Numbered from the stretch's first letter, positions 56,719 through 64,000 are shown. The stretch is 64,000 nucleotides of DNA from Desulfobulbus alkaliphilus (GCF_016918545.1 NZ_JAFFQC010000010.1:57327-121326), one strand, 5' to 3'. Numbers and translations are program-made. The notes: generated by a model not told the origin, from the letters alone.

Positions 56719-57040
56719 CATGAGACTGCATGATCTGAATGCGTGAAACCTTCAACCGCATCCGGAGAGCGATGCCGGAGACCAAGGCTGCCTTCTTGTC
56801 ATCGTCTGATTCCCATGGAAAAAAAAGACAAAGTGTGGAACATTGTGCTCCTCCATATCAATCCCGACCCCGACCTTGTTCCATGCTGTCCGCTGCTTCC
56901 ACACATGTTCCCGGGAAACAAAATGGGTTGAAAAAACAACACGATTCCTTCAAGAACATCTCGCCTTGCCATGTCCCTCTACCAGAAGCCGGTTCATTGG
57001 AACCGGTCACTGCTTTGCAAGCCATCCAAGGAGCGAAACG

Positions 57041-57505
57041 ATGCAATTACTTGCCAGAGACCTGATGAGCCAAGAATTCGAAACTATCCACATGGAAGCC
57101 TCGGTGGATAAGGCCATCAAAAGAATATTCAATGCTAAAACCAGAGCAACCGGCCACAAGACCGTCAGTCTGATGGTTGTGAACGATGCCTGCTCCCTGG
57201 TCGGCACCATCAGCATGTTTTATATCCTCTATCACCTGCGGCCTTCCTACCTCAATTATGGTATTGACGGCAGCGAACTCTCCTGGAGGATCGAACTCGA
57301 TGGCTTCATCAAGGACGTCAAAGGAAAAAGGGTCGAGGACATCATGAATTCCAACGTGCTCAGTATCCCCCCTGACGAACCACTGATGGCTATTGTTGAC
57401 CGCATGATCAAGGACAGGCTTCGTCGCTTATCGGTGGTGGACAATGGCAAACTTGTCGGGGTGGTTTATATATCGGACATTTTTTATCATTTGTTCAAAG
57501 AGTAA
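57041..57505 (+). CDS. Stand-alone CBS-pair protein
   Basis: 154 aa. Two CBS units: ARDLMSQEFETI (5-16) with VVNDACSLVGTISMFYIL at about 46-63, and VEDIMNSNVLSIPPDEPL (about 96-113) with LVGVVYISDIFYHL. A middle segment (about 70-95) is unusual. CBS pairs sense adenosine ligands. GGAG precedes ATG 57041. Convergent with cbiR; no clear role. Confidence 0.85.
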   Translation: MQLLARDLMSQEFETIHMEASVDKAIKRIFNAKTRATGHKTVSLMVVNDACSLVGTISMFYILYHLRPSYLNYGIDGSELSWRIELDGFIKDVKGKRVEDIMNSNVLSIPPDEPLMAIVDRMIKDRLRRLSVVDNGKLVGVVYISDIFYHLFKE

Positions 57506-57520
57506 CCGAAATACCGTTGC

Positions 57521-58117
57521 TCACCCACGGGGAGAAAGGGTGCGCAGCATCTCAACCGCATCGAGGGCCTGCCTGGGATTGAATATCTCAATGCAGACCA
57601 GCATTTCCTTGGTGAGATACGGGAGCGCATACCGCAGGGTGGTGGCATCAAGGGCCAGGTGATCAACGTGCCCGTCGGTGCCGGAAAGGTGCAGTTCAAC
57701 GATGTGGGGATGATAATGATCGGGCAGTGTTATCCCCAGCAGGCTGTGCGTGAGATCATAGGTGAAACGGGGGTGGAATTCGATCCGATCAATCAGATTC
57801 TCCACAGCCACCAGGGATGGCCAGGGCAACTGCTGCCAACCGGGGAACGGGTGCAGGGTCATATTGAGTAGAGGGAAACCGCTCTCCTGGAAAAAAAGGG
57901 CCGCAGCCAGGGCCTTTTCAGCCGAGTCGGTGGGCAGGTGCACCGTGTACTCGAGATCCAGCGCGGCCAGAGGTTCAAGCCAGGAGATGACCTTGGCGCG
58001 CATATCTCTGTCCCACGTGTACACCAGCAGTTCGACAAAATCGACCTGCCCGGCCACCAGCCGGGCGTTATCGAGGAAATTTTCCCCGATAAGCCATGAT
58101 GTGGTCCCCAATTTCAT
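57521..58117 (-). CDS. cbiR: Cobamide-remodelling phosphodiesterase CbiR-like (AP-endonuclease fold)
   Basis: 198 aa, TIM-barrel (xylose isomerase/AP endonuclease superfamily). Candidate metal ligands: VELLVYTWD at about 28-36, LEYTVHLP with His, NMTLHPFPG, EFHPRFTYDLTHSLLG and IVELHLSGTDGHVDHLAL. CbiR in other bacteria removes the lower ligand of cobamides so that they can be rebuilt with the preferred one. Last gene of the riboswitch-controlled operon, overlapping the end of cobT by 50 bp. Identity rests on fold and context, not on a database match. Confidence 0.75.
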   Translation of the reverse strand: MKLGTTSWLIGENFLDNARLVAGQVDFVELLVYTWDRDMRAKVISWLEPLAALDLEYTVHLPTDSAEKALAAALFFQESGFPLLNMTLHPFPGWQQLPWPSLVAVENLIDRIEFHPRFTYDLTHSLLGITLPDHYHPHIVELHLSGTDGHVDHLALDATTLRYALPYLTKEMLVCIEIFNPRQALDAVEMLRTLSPRG

Positions 58118-59162
58118 CCCGTGTCTTCCCGATAACGGCAAAGGTTCCCATCTCCTCGATCATCCGTAACGATGCCTCAATAATGGAAAAAGCCAGGGCG
58201 CAACCCGTCCCCTCGCCCAGGCGCATATTCATGTCGAGCATGGGCTCCAGGCCGGTAATTTCCTTGAGCAGTTTCGCTCCCGGTTCAAAAGAGATGTGGG
58301 AGGGAATCATATACTGCACCGCCTCCGGCTGCAGGCGAATAGCCGCCAGAGCGGCGACATTGGAAATGAGTCCATCGGTGACCACCGGCACCTTGCGGGC
58401 CGCGCAGGCCAGATAGGTCCCGGTCATCCCTGCTATATCGAGACTACCGACCTTGGTCAGCACATCCAGGGGATCGTCGGGATCCGGCCGATGCAGCCGC
58501 ACCGCTTCCTGCACCACCTCTTTTTTTCGGGCAAAGGCCTCGTCGGTCAATCCCGCCCCCCGGCCGACTACCCGGTCGATGGGTGCGCCGGTGAACGCGT
58601 ACAAGACCGCGCTGCTGGCAGTGGTGTTGCCAATGCCGATTTCGCCAGTGCCGATGAGATCATAGCCTTGCTCGATGGCTGTAGTGGTGACCTCGATGCC
58701 GGTTTCCACCGCCCGGATGGCCTCCTCCCTGGTCATGGCCGGCTCCTTGAGAAAATTGGCGGTACCGCGGCGGATCTTACGGTTGAGGACTTTGGGGAGA
58801 TCAACGTCGACCTGGATACCGATGTCAACGGCAATGATATCAGCCCCGGCATAGCTGGCGAGAAAATTGACCCCCATTCGTCCCGAAGTGACGAAATCAG
58901 CACCGATACGGGTGATATCCTGGGGATACATGGCAACACCCTCGGCAACAACCCCATTATCAGCCATCATGACAATAATGGCTTTTTTGTTGATGACATT
59001 ATGGATCTTGCCGGTGATGCCCGCCACTTGACGGGCAATGTCCTCGAGTTTGCCGAGACTGCCCGGCGGCTTGAGGCAGTAATCGATCTCTTTCTGGGCC
59101 AGTGCCATGGTTTCCGGGTCCGTGGGGCGTATGGCTGCAAGGGTTTGCTGCAGGAGTTGCAC
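58068..59162 (-). CDS. cobT: Nicotinate-nucleotide--dimethylbenzimidazole phosphoribosyltransferase
   Basis: 364 aa. IDYCLKPPGSLGKLEDIARQ (about 26-45), VMMADNGVVAEGV (about 64-76), GEIGIGNTTASSA (about 173-185) and the C-terminal MRLGEGTGCALAF near 318 fit CobT. It makes alpha-ribazole phosphate, the lower-ligand part of cobalamin. In operon with cobC, cobS, cobU. Confidence 0.96.
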   Translation of the reverse strand: MQLLQQTLAAIRPTDPETMALAQKEIDYCLKPPGSLGKLEDIARQVAGITGKIHNVINKKAIIVMMADNGVVAEGVAMYPQDITRIGADFVTSGRMGVNFLASYAGADIIAVDIGIQVDVDLPKVLNRKIRRGTANFLKEPAMTREEAIRAVETGIEVTTTAIEQGYDLIGTGEIGIGNTTASSAVLYAFTGAPIDRVVGRGAGLTDEAFARKKEVVQEAVRLHRPDPDDPLDVLTKVGSLDIAGMTGTYLACAARKVPVVTDGLISNVAALAAIRLQPEAVQYMIPSHISFEPGAKLLKEITGLEPMLDMNMRLGEGTGCALAFSIIEASLRMIEEMGTFAVIGKTRDEIGDHIMAYRGKFPR

Positions 59163-59170
59163 GGTGTCTC

Positions 59171-59770
59171 CTATCGATAATTGAAACGAACAAGAATGGG
59201 CAGAGTCCCCATGAATTCAATTTCGGTCAGGGTTGCGTTATCCACTTTGAATTTCCAATACCCCTTGGAGATCGAATCACAAAAAAAATGGGCCAGCATC
59301 GAGCGGATGCAGCCACCGTGGGAAACCATGGCCAAGTGTTTTCCCTGGTTATGGTGCACGGTTTCTTCAACAAAACCGATGACCCGCTCCTTGAAGGCGG
59401 GAAATGCCTCACCGCCGGGGATGTGTGTCTTCTCCCAGTCGGTAAGCCACAGTTGCCAGATATCGGGATACTGGCGGGCGATTTCAGAAAAATGCATCCC
59501 CTCCCACTCACCAAAATGAAATTCCTGGATGGAGGTGTCGGTGATGATCGAGGTCTGCTGCCCGAAGACCAGGGTTGCGGTCTCCAGGGCCCGTTGCAGG
59601 GGGCTGGAAAAAATGGCATCCACCGCCATGCCGTTGATCCGTCCTCCAAGAGCAGCCGCCTGCATCCGGCCATGATCGTTCAGCGGCGTATCAGTGCTGC
59701 CCATGAGAATACCGGTTTTGTTCTGCTCGGTTTCACCGTGCCGAATGAGATACAGTTTGGTCGTCGTCAT
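59171..59770 (-). CDS. cobC: Alpha-ribazole-5'-phosphate phosphatase (histidine phosphatase)
   Basis: 199 aa. Catalytic RHGET (10-14) and SHGG near 150 define the histidine-phosphatase fold; FGEWEGMHF (about 86-94) is the insert typical of CobC-like members. Together with cobT and cobS it forms the lower-ligand pathway. It overlaps cobS by 4 bp. Confidence 0.88.
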   Translation of the reverse strand: MTTTKLYLIRHGETEQNKTGILMGSTDTPLNDHGRMQAAALGGRINGMAVDAIFSSPLQRALETATLVFGQQTSIITDTSIQEFHFGEWEGMHFSEIARQYPDIWQLWLTDWEKTHIPGGEAFPAFKERVIGFVEETVHHNQGKHLAMVSHGGCIRSMLAHFFCDSISKGYWKFKVDNATLTEIEFMGTLPILVRFNYR

Positions 59771-60543
59771 ATCAGAAATGTCCAGAGAAGAAGAAAAACA
59801 AAAAAACTAAGCAGTTCAGCCAGTTCGATGCTGGCGCCGATGGTGTCGCCGGTGATGCCGCCCAGGTGCTTTTTCAGATAGGCGGCAAACAGGATTGCCA
59901 ATAGAATCGGCGGCAGATGCAGCCCCAGCACCATCCAGGGCAAGAGGACCGCCGGCACCCCGCCCACAAACAATATCCCGGTGACAAGACCAAGGGAGAC
60001 CAGGGTCGCCGCTACCGCTTGGGCCGGACCAGTCCGATTGACATACTCACCGATGCCTCGTTCTTCTCGGGCATACCGGGCCACCGCGGAATGCCAGGTC
60101 AAAGCCATTCGGCCCAAAACCGGGGCGGCCAGTACGGCCAGCAGCGCACCGGTGGCGGGGATATTATGCAAAAATATATATTTCAACAAAATAGCGAGAA
60201 CAATGGCAACGACCCCATTGGTCCCCAGGGACGAATCACGCATGATTTCCAGCATCCGCTCACGGGGCCGGCAACAGAACAGCCCGTCGGCGGTATCACC
60301 GATGCCGTCAAGATGGAGGCCACCGGTCACGGTGATGAGCACAATGACCGCCGCAATGGCGCCAAGCTCCCGCCCCAGGACAGCATCGGCCACCGCAAAA
60401 ACGATGGCCGCGGGCAGAGCCACCAGCAGGCCGATCAGAGGCATCCATTTCATCCCCTGCACAAAACGTTGAGCGGTGAACTCGATCCGGAGAGGGATCG
60501 GATATCGAGTCATGAACTGGAGCATGAGAAGAAATGACCGCAC
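59767..60543 (-). CDS. cobS: Adenosylcobinamide-GDP ribazoletransferase (cobalamin synthase)
   Basis: 258 aa, membrane enzyme with about seven helices; FMTRYPIPL near the N-terminus, TGGLHLDGIGDTADGLFC (about 71-88, conserved Asp residues) and MRDSSLGTNGVVAIV (about 96-110). It joins cobinamide-GDP and alpha-ribazole. GTG 60543 has GAGGAG six bases before it; the frame runs further upstream into cobU and that part is rejected. Overlaps cobC. Confidence 0.93.
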   Translation of the reverse strand: MRSFLLMLQFMTRYPIPLRIEFTAQRFVQGMKWMPLIGLLVALPAAIVFAVADAVLGRELGAIAAVIVLITVTGGLHLDGIGDTADGLFCCRPRERMLEIMRDSSLGTNGVVAIVLAILLKYIFLHNIPATGALLAVLAAPVLGRMALTWHSAVARYAREERGIGEYVNRTGPAQAVAATLVSLGLVTGILFVGGVPAVLLPWMVLGLHLPPILLAILFAAYLKKHLGGITGDTIGASIELAELLSFFVFLLLWTFLI

Positions 60544-60553
60544 CTTCTGCTCC

Positions 60554-61117
60554 TCAATGGCCTTTAATGCGCATGGGAATACCGGCAACGACCAGAAAAA
60601 CCTCCGCAGCCGCCGTGGCCATCCGCTGATTGACCCGACCGGCGCAATCACGGAAAAAACGGGCCATGGGGGAGAGCGGGACAATGCCGTATCCGACCTC
60701 GTTGGTCACCGCGACCAGGTCAGCCCGACTGTTGATCACGGCGCTGACAATGGCTTCAGTTTCGGCCAGGACATCCGTCTCCACCAGATGCATCTGGGCC
60801 ACTGTCGGCATCTGCCAATCCACGGGATGCGCGAGCATCCGGTTGGTGATCATCACCGTCAGGCAATCGAGCAGAATCCCCGCGGCATGGCCGCCTTCAG
60901 CGGCAACGACTGCCGAGGGCCGGGTGGGACATTCAACAGTCCGCCAGGAGGCGGGCCGCTGCACCCGATGCCTGGCGATCCGCTCCGTCATCTCCGTATC
61001 CATGGCCCTGGCAGTAGCGATGTAGACAATGTCATCGCCGCACCCGGCGATCAATTCTTCGGCGTAGCGGCTCTTGCCGCTTCTTGCCCCACCGGTGACC
61101 AGAATTATTCGCCCCAT
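60554..61117 (-). CDS. cobU: Bifunctional adenosylcobinamide kinase/guanylyltransferase
   Basis: 187 aa. P-loop GGARSGKS (9-16), YIATARAMDTEM (about 32), ILLDCLTVMITN (about 81-92) and VTNEVGYGIVP (about 137-147) fit CobU. First gene after the cobalamin riboswitch and start of the cobU-cobS-cobC-cobT-cbiR operon. Confidence 0.95.
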   Translation of the reverse strand: MGRIILVTGGARSGKSRYAEELIAGCGDDIVYIATARAMDTEMTERIARHRVQRPASWRTVECPTRPSAVVAAEGGHAAGILLDCLTVMITNRMLAHPVDWQMPTVAQMHLVETDVLAETEAIVSAVINSRADLVAVTNEVGYGIVPLSPMARFFRDCAGRVNQRMATAAAEVFLVVAGIPMRIKGH

Positions 61118-61319
61118 GCAAGCACCATCCGCTAGCAGTCGCGTTTTTCAGGTAATTCGCGACATGTTGAAAAATGAACGTCCCGGATCGGAAAAAACAG
61201 AATCAAGACGAATCTTCTTATTGGGCCGACCTAACAGGCGGGAAGTCGGGATAACAATGCATTCGTTACCAGGAGAGAATCAGGGGCCGCGTGCGGCGCT
61301 GGTGTCTCATTCCACGAAG

Positions 61320-61455
61320 ACCCGCGTCAGGGAGGAGTGTCTGGCTTTTCCGCGCCGGGCGGAATCACAGTTGCGGGACAGCACGGGATTTGCACCCGTT
61401 TCCTCCGGAAGATGCACCGTGTTCTGCTTGAACAGCGCATCACGGTGCTTATAGC
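61320..61455 (-). ncRNA. Cobalamin (AdoCbl) riboswitch
   Basis: Upstream of cobU on the same strand. Read on the minus strand, the core TGTCCCGCAACTGTGA (about 61380-61365), the AAATCCCGTG segment before it, the hairpin GCACCGTG/CACGGTGC (61449-61415 region) and the B12-box-like AGCCAGACAC (61346-61337) are all present in order. It should shut off the operon when cobalamin is plentiful. About 200 bases separate it from the cobU start; no clear intrinsic terminator stands in that stretch. Confidence 0.92.
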
Positions 61456-61547
61456 GAATTCAGCGAAAAAAAGATAGTGTCATTTGCCCACGGTATGCAG
61501 ATGAGTACTGGTCAAGGATCCAGTTGAGACCCTATTGCCTCAGGACA

Positions 61548-61991
61548 CTATCTGCAGGCAAAAAAAGTGACATAATTATTGATTTCGACGATACCGGCTT
61601 TCTGGATGCCATTGTGGAGCATATTCTGATTATGGGGGCTGGAGTTCCGCCAGGCCTCAAACTGCTGGCGGGCATTGGTGTGCCCCCCACCGACATTTTC
61701 GACACAGAGCGTACTGCCGGCACGGTCAAAACGATCCCTGAAGCCGAGATGATTGATTCTCTGCTGGCGGAACATCTCAAAACTGTGCTGCCGGGCCAAT
61801 CGATGCAATCCGGCATCGGTCCGGAGTGTATGAAGACCATGTTCCTGGCGATGGGTGTTGATCAGTTCCAGTAGGGTGCGGCCGTAGAGGGAACTGCTCC
61901 CGGCGGAGGTCATCGGCATGATACTCAGAGACAGGGTCAACAGTGCGCCCCACAGCAAACGTTTACCTGGCGTGTTCTTTCCGGTTTTCAA
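61548..61991 (-). CDS. CAP-domain (SCP/PR-1-like) exported protein
   Basis: 147 aa from TTG 61991 (AAAGGAG ten bases upstream), or longer from 62021. Signal peptide KRLLWGALLTLSLSIMPM. The CAP fold follows: LLELINTHRQEHGLHTLRTD, a HSFEMF, GFRDRFDRAG, ENVGGG and WRNSSPHNQNML, with two conserved His and Glu of the metal or ligand site. Exported; biological role unknown. Confidence 0.85.
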   Translation of the reverse strand: MKTGKNTPGKRLLWGALLTLSLSIMPMTSAGSSSLYGRTLLELINTHRQEHGLHTLRTDAGLHRLARQHSFEMFRQQRINHLGFRDRFDRAGSTLCVENVGGGHTNARQQFEAWRNSSPHNQNMLHNGIQKAGIVEINNYVTFFACR

Positions 61992-62123
61992 TGCAGTCCA
62001 TCTCCTTTGTTTTTCCACCAATCAGGGTAGCAAGGTTCACCCCGGCGTCAAGTCTTTTCTGGTTCCGGGCTTGTCTGCCCCCTCTATCACGTGCGACTGG
62101 TCCATGGCAGCCTGCATCTCAAC

Positions 62124-62171
62124 TTGACATTACCACTTATGTTATAGTACATTTGCAATAAAATATTTGCA
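62124..62171 (+). promoter_or_regulatory. lexA promoter region with a repeated ATTTGCA
   Basis: A TTGACA-like -35 (62124-62129) is followed 18 bases later by TACATT (62148-62153), a weak -10. Two direct copies of ATTTGCA (62151-62157 and 62165-62171) lie just upstream of the ribosome-binding site, and a half-site AGTACATT resembles part of the palindrome upstream of the Y-polymerase gene. Autoregulation by LexA is likely, but the operator is not certain. Confidence 0.45.
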
Positions 62172-62186
62172 CGAAGGAGGAGCTCC

Positions 62187-62882
62187 ATGTGCCGTCTCCA
62201 GCAACCCCTGACGCCCCGACAGCGGGAATTTTTCCAATACCTGCGGGACAGAATCAACAGTGACGAGGGACCACCGAGCCTTCGCCAGGCCGCGAAAGAA
62301 CTTCGCATCAGCCACACCGCGGTGGCCAGTCTGTTGCAGGCCCTGCGGGAAAAAGGCTGGATCCGCAAGGAAGGCTCGTACAGCCGCACCATCGCTCTGC
62401 TGGAGGATAGCGATGCGCACTCCACTTCCGCCAGCGGCCGTGCCGTGCCGATCATCGGTCGGGTCGCCGCTGGCCTGCCGCTCCATGCTCAGCAGGAATG
62501 GGCGGGCAGCATTCTGGTCGATGGCAGTGTTTTCCGGGGGGACCATCTTTTTGCCCTGCGGGTGCAGGGCGACTCCATGATCAGGGCCGGGATCTTCGCC
62601 GGGGATCTGGCGATCTGCGAACCCCGCCAGTACGCGGCCAACGGCGAGATTGTCGTTGCCCTGATCAATAACAAAGAGGCCACGGTCAAGCGTTTTTTTT
62701 ACCGGGGGGACCACATTGAACTGCACCCGGAAAATGATGCTTACCCGACCACCCGGTATGCCCTGGGCGAGATCCTCATCCAAGGAAAGGTGATCGGCAT
62801 CCAGCGCGGCCCCGAACAGATGGATCACGTGGCCGGCCAGGCGGTCCGCAATGCCCAAACCATGATCCGCCAGTTGGCTTGA
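62187..62882 (+). CDS. lexA: SOS transcriptional repressor LexA
   Basis: 231 aa. N-terminal winged helix (about 8-65, PPSLRQAAKELRISHTAVASLL), linker with the auto-cleavage site Ala95-Gly96 (VAAGLPL), and the S24 peptidase domain with Ser130 (GDSM) and Lys168 (ATVKRFF). All catalytic residues are intact. GGAGGAG precedes ATG 62187. It lies directly upstream of a Y-family polymerase gene (63053), the layout of a mutagenesis cassette. Confidence 0.93.
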   Translation: MCRLQQPLTPRQREFFQYLRDRINSDEGPPSLRQAAKELRISHTAVASLLQALREKGWIRKEGSYSRTIALLEDSDAHSTSASGRAVPIIGRVAAGLPLHAQQEWAGSILVDGSVFRGDHLFALRVQGDSMIRAGIFAGDLAICEPRQYAANGEIVVALINNKEATVKRFFYRGDHIELHPENDAYPTTRYALGEILIQGKVIGIQRGPEQMDHVAGQAVRNAQTMIRQLA

Positions 62883-63004
62883 ACAGAAAGCGCTGGGACC
62901 ATTCCAGACAAGCCACCGCACACCCCATTTTTTCAGCAGACATTAGTCCCGGCGCACCACCGGCGAGGCTGCCACGCCGCTCAAGGCGACCTTTCCGGCT
63001 CAAT

Positions 63005-63022
63005 GTACAGGCAAAACTGTAC
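63005..63022 (+). promoter_or_regulatory. Candidate LexA-type operator before the Y-family polymerase gene
   Basis: GTACAG, six bases, CTGTAC: a perfect inverted repeat 31 bp before the ATG. The flanks extend the symmetry (AAT/TTT-like). A position like this between lexA and its target gene is typical of SOS operators. No binding data. Confidence 0.5.
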
Positions 63023-63052
63023 TTTAACCGTCCTTTACTTTACAATGGCGGC

Positions 63053-63778
63053 ATGGAACGAACCGTACTCCACATCAATACCGCCGATTTCAGCGTTGCC
63101 GTGGCCCGACTGCTGGACAGCAGCCTGCAGGGCAAGCCCCTGATCATCGCCGACCCCTCACCCCGGGCTGTGGTCCATGACATGAGCGACGAGGCCTACG
63201 GTGAGGGCGTCCGCAAGGACATGCTGCTCGGCAGAGCCCGACTTCGCTGCCGCAGGGCCCTGGTTCTCCCGCCCCGGGCCGAGCAGTACCGCAGAACCCT
63301 GAGCCGTTGCCTGGAGCACGCCTTGGACCTGAATCCGTGAGCGTTCGTCCGTGCGTCAGCTTCGTTGTTCGTGACCGTTCGATTAAAGTACACTTTATCG
63401 GACGGTTACGGGCAATGAAGATGGCGTGCGGACGGATGCCCCGAAGGACGGCTGGTGAAAGTTGTTGCCAAGGATCCGGTTGTAATTGCAAGATTGTTAC
63501 AGTGAGATATTTTCAAAACAGGAGTCCAGCCGTCACGGATTCAGGTTGGAGTATCCCCCCCTGGCCGAAGGCTCCCGCGGCAATGGCCACCTCGATGTCA
63601 CCGGTACGCACCGGCTGTTCGGCCCGCCGCCGGATATTGGCTGGCGGCTGCGAAACACCCTGCGCCGTGATCTGGGATTTGACCCCATCTGGTCCGTGGC
63701 ACCCAACAAACTGGTGGCCAAGGTGACCAGCCGCCTGGTCAAACCCCGGCGCGAATACATCGTTGCCGGCGGGGAAGA
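63053..63778 (+). pseudogene. Y-family DNA polymerase/ImuB-like gene, interrupted and truncated
   Basis: 5' part (63053-63327): RTVLHINTADF, GKPLIIADPSPRAVVHD, EAYGEGVRKDM, VLPPRAEQYRRTLSRCL, the N-terminal palm/finger of a DinB/ImuB-like protein. 3' part (63551-63778): YPPLAEGSRGNGHLDVTGT, GPPPDIGWRLRNTLRRDLG, APNKLVAKVTSRLV and a thumb-like end. MITE copy 16 separates them; removing it and one TTGGA copy joins Leu-Glu-Tyr in frame. Even restored it would lack the catalytic pair: DMD is replaced by NTA in HINTADF, and the S-L-D-E-A motif is absent. It loses similarity after about 63778 and lacks the C-terminal domains, perhaps through the nearby insertion sequence. Confidence 0.88.
63328..63545 (+). 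mobile_element. MITE copy 16, full length, inside the Y-family polymerase gene
   Basis: 218 bp flanked by exact TTGGA at 63323-63327 and 63546-63550. Ends CCTGAATCCGTGAGCG and CGTCACGGATTCAGG. The inserted end creates a TGA (63338-63340) in the host frame. Nearly identical to copy 5. Confidence 0.97.
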
Positions 63779-63944
63779 AGTCTTGTCTTTACAGGGAAAA
63801 ATGAGTATATTTTTCTAATTAAAGTATATTTCTACATCTGAAAATTCCGCCGGCAGCTCTACTCCACACCCTTAGGAGTCTAGCAATAATAACCTGTACA
63901 CTTTTTGTTTTGCATTGACGATTTTTTGACTGTATAGTCGCAGC

Positions 63945-64000
63945 ATGGACAACCTTGCCATGCTCCAGCAAAAATATGAGCTTTTGCGGCCCCATCTTGA
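63945..64000 (+). CDS. Probable transposase N-terminus (ISAzo13-like), cut by window edge
   Basis: From ATG 63945 the frame reads MDNLAMLQQKYELLRPHL. This resembles the start of ISAzo13-family transposases (short leader, then LRPHL followed by an ERxRR motif outside the window). The bases before it (about 63873-63944, GGAGTCTAGCAATAATAACC and a TTGACG-like box) could include the left end of the element. Only 18 codons are visible, so this is tentative. Between 63779 and 63872 no gene is seen. Confidence 0.45.
   Translation, partial: MDNLAMLQQKYELLRPHL

Noticed and set aside
3036..63545. The dispersed repeats as a CRISPR array or tRNA-like cluster
   Set aside because: Copies are single, far apart, carry inverted ends and target duplications, and show no spacer arrangement.

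Overview
The window looks like a chromosomal segment of a strictly anaerobic Desulfobacterota bacterium, most likely a Desulfobulbales relative. The basis is protein character rather than any search: an A-adding tRNA nucleotidyltransferase fused to DHH and CBS domains, a Na+-pumping acyl-CoA decarboxylase cluster, a CbiR-type cobamide remodelling enzyme, and many two-component and DUF1566-type proteins. Gene density is high, most genes lie on the minus strand, and no phage, CRISPR array or large island is visible.

Layout. 1-2776 holds dnaG followed by rpoD (cut by the window edge). 3342-14404 is a mix of housekeeping genes (diadenylate-cyclase-like sensor, upp, a family-4-like uracil-DNA glycosylase, ftsB, tatC, serS, ddl, rpsU, a Xer recombinase). 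14466-28548 is a long minus-strand stretch with a histidine kinase, a WalJ-like hydrolase, dut and the classical tRNA-Gly/rimP-nusA-ylxR-infB-rbfA-nrnA-truB-rpsO-pnp translation operon, with a long processing-type hairpin between rpsO and pnp. 28701-43824 carries the A-adding enzyme, an M50 protease, an acyl-CoA synthetase, a D,D-carboxypeptidase, glgX and small hydrolases. 44092-50384 holds typA, a helicase and a second DHH-CBS protein. 50446-55856 is a biotin-dependent carboxylase plus Na+-pump cluster. 57041-61455 is a cobalamin-riboswitch-controlled cobU-cobS-cobC-cobT-cbiR operon. 61548-64000 ends with a CAP protein, lexA and a broken Y-family polymerase gene next to a probable insertion sequence.

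The most striking content is a dispersed mobile repeat, seen 16 times in 64 kb. A full copy is about 218 bp with 13-bp inverted ends (CCTGAATCCGTGA), and five copies are flanked by exact 5-bp target duplications (TATTC, GAATG, AAAAG, TCTCC, TTGGA). It has no coding capacity and behaves like a MITE (miniature inverted-repeat element moved by a transposase encoded elsewhere). Each full copy folds into three nested or serial hairpins; shorter copies of about 100-135 bp lack mainly the large first hairpin. Two copies split genes, a DUF523 gene (8675-9317) and a LexA-linked inactive Y-family polymerase (63053-63778). In both, removing the element and one target copy restores the reading frame exactly. 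Other copies supply the stop codon or ribosome-binding site of neighbouring genes. No transposase with matching ends was found in the window.
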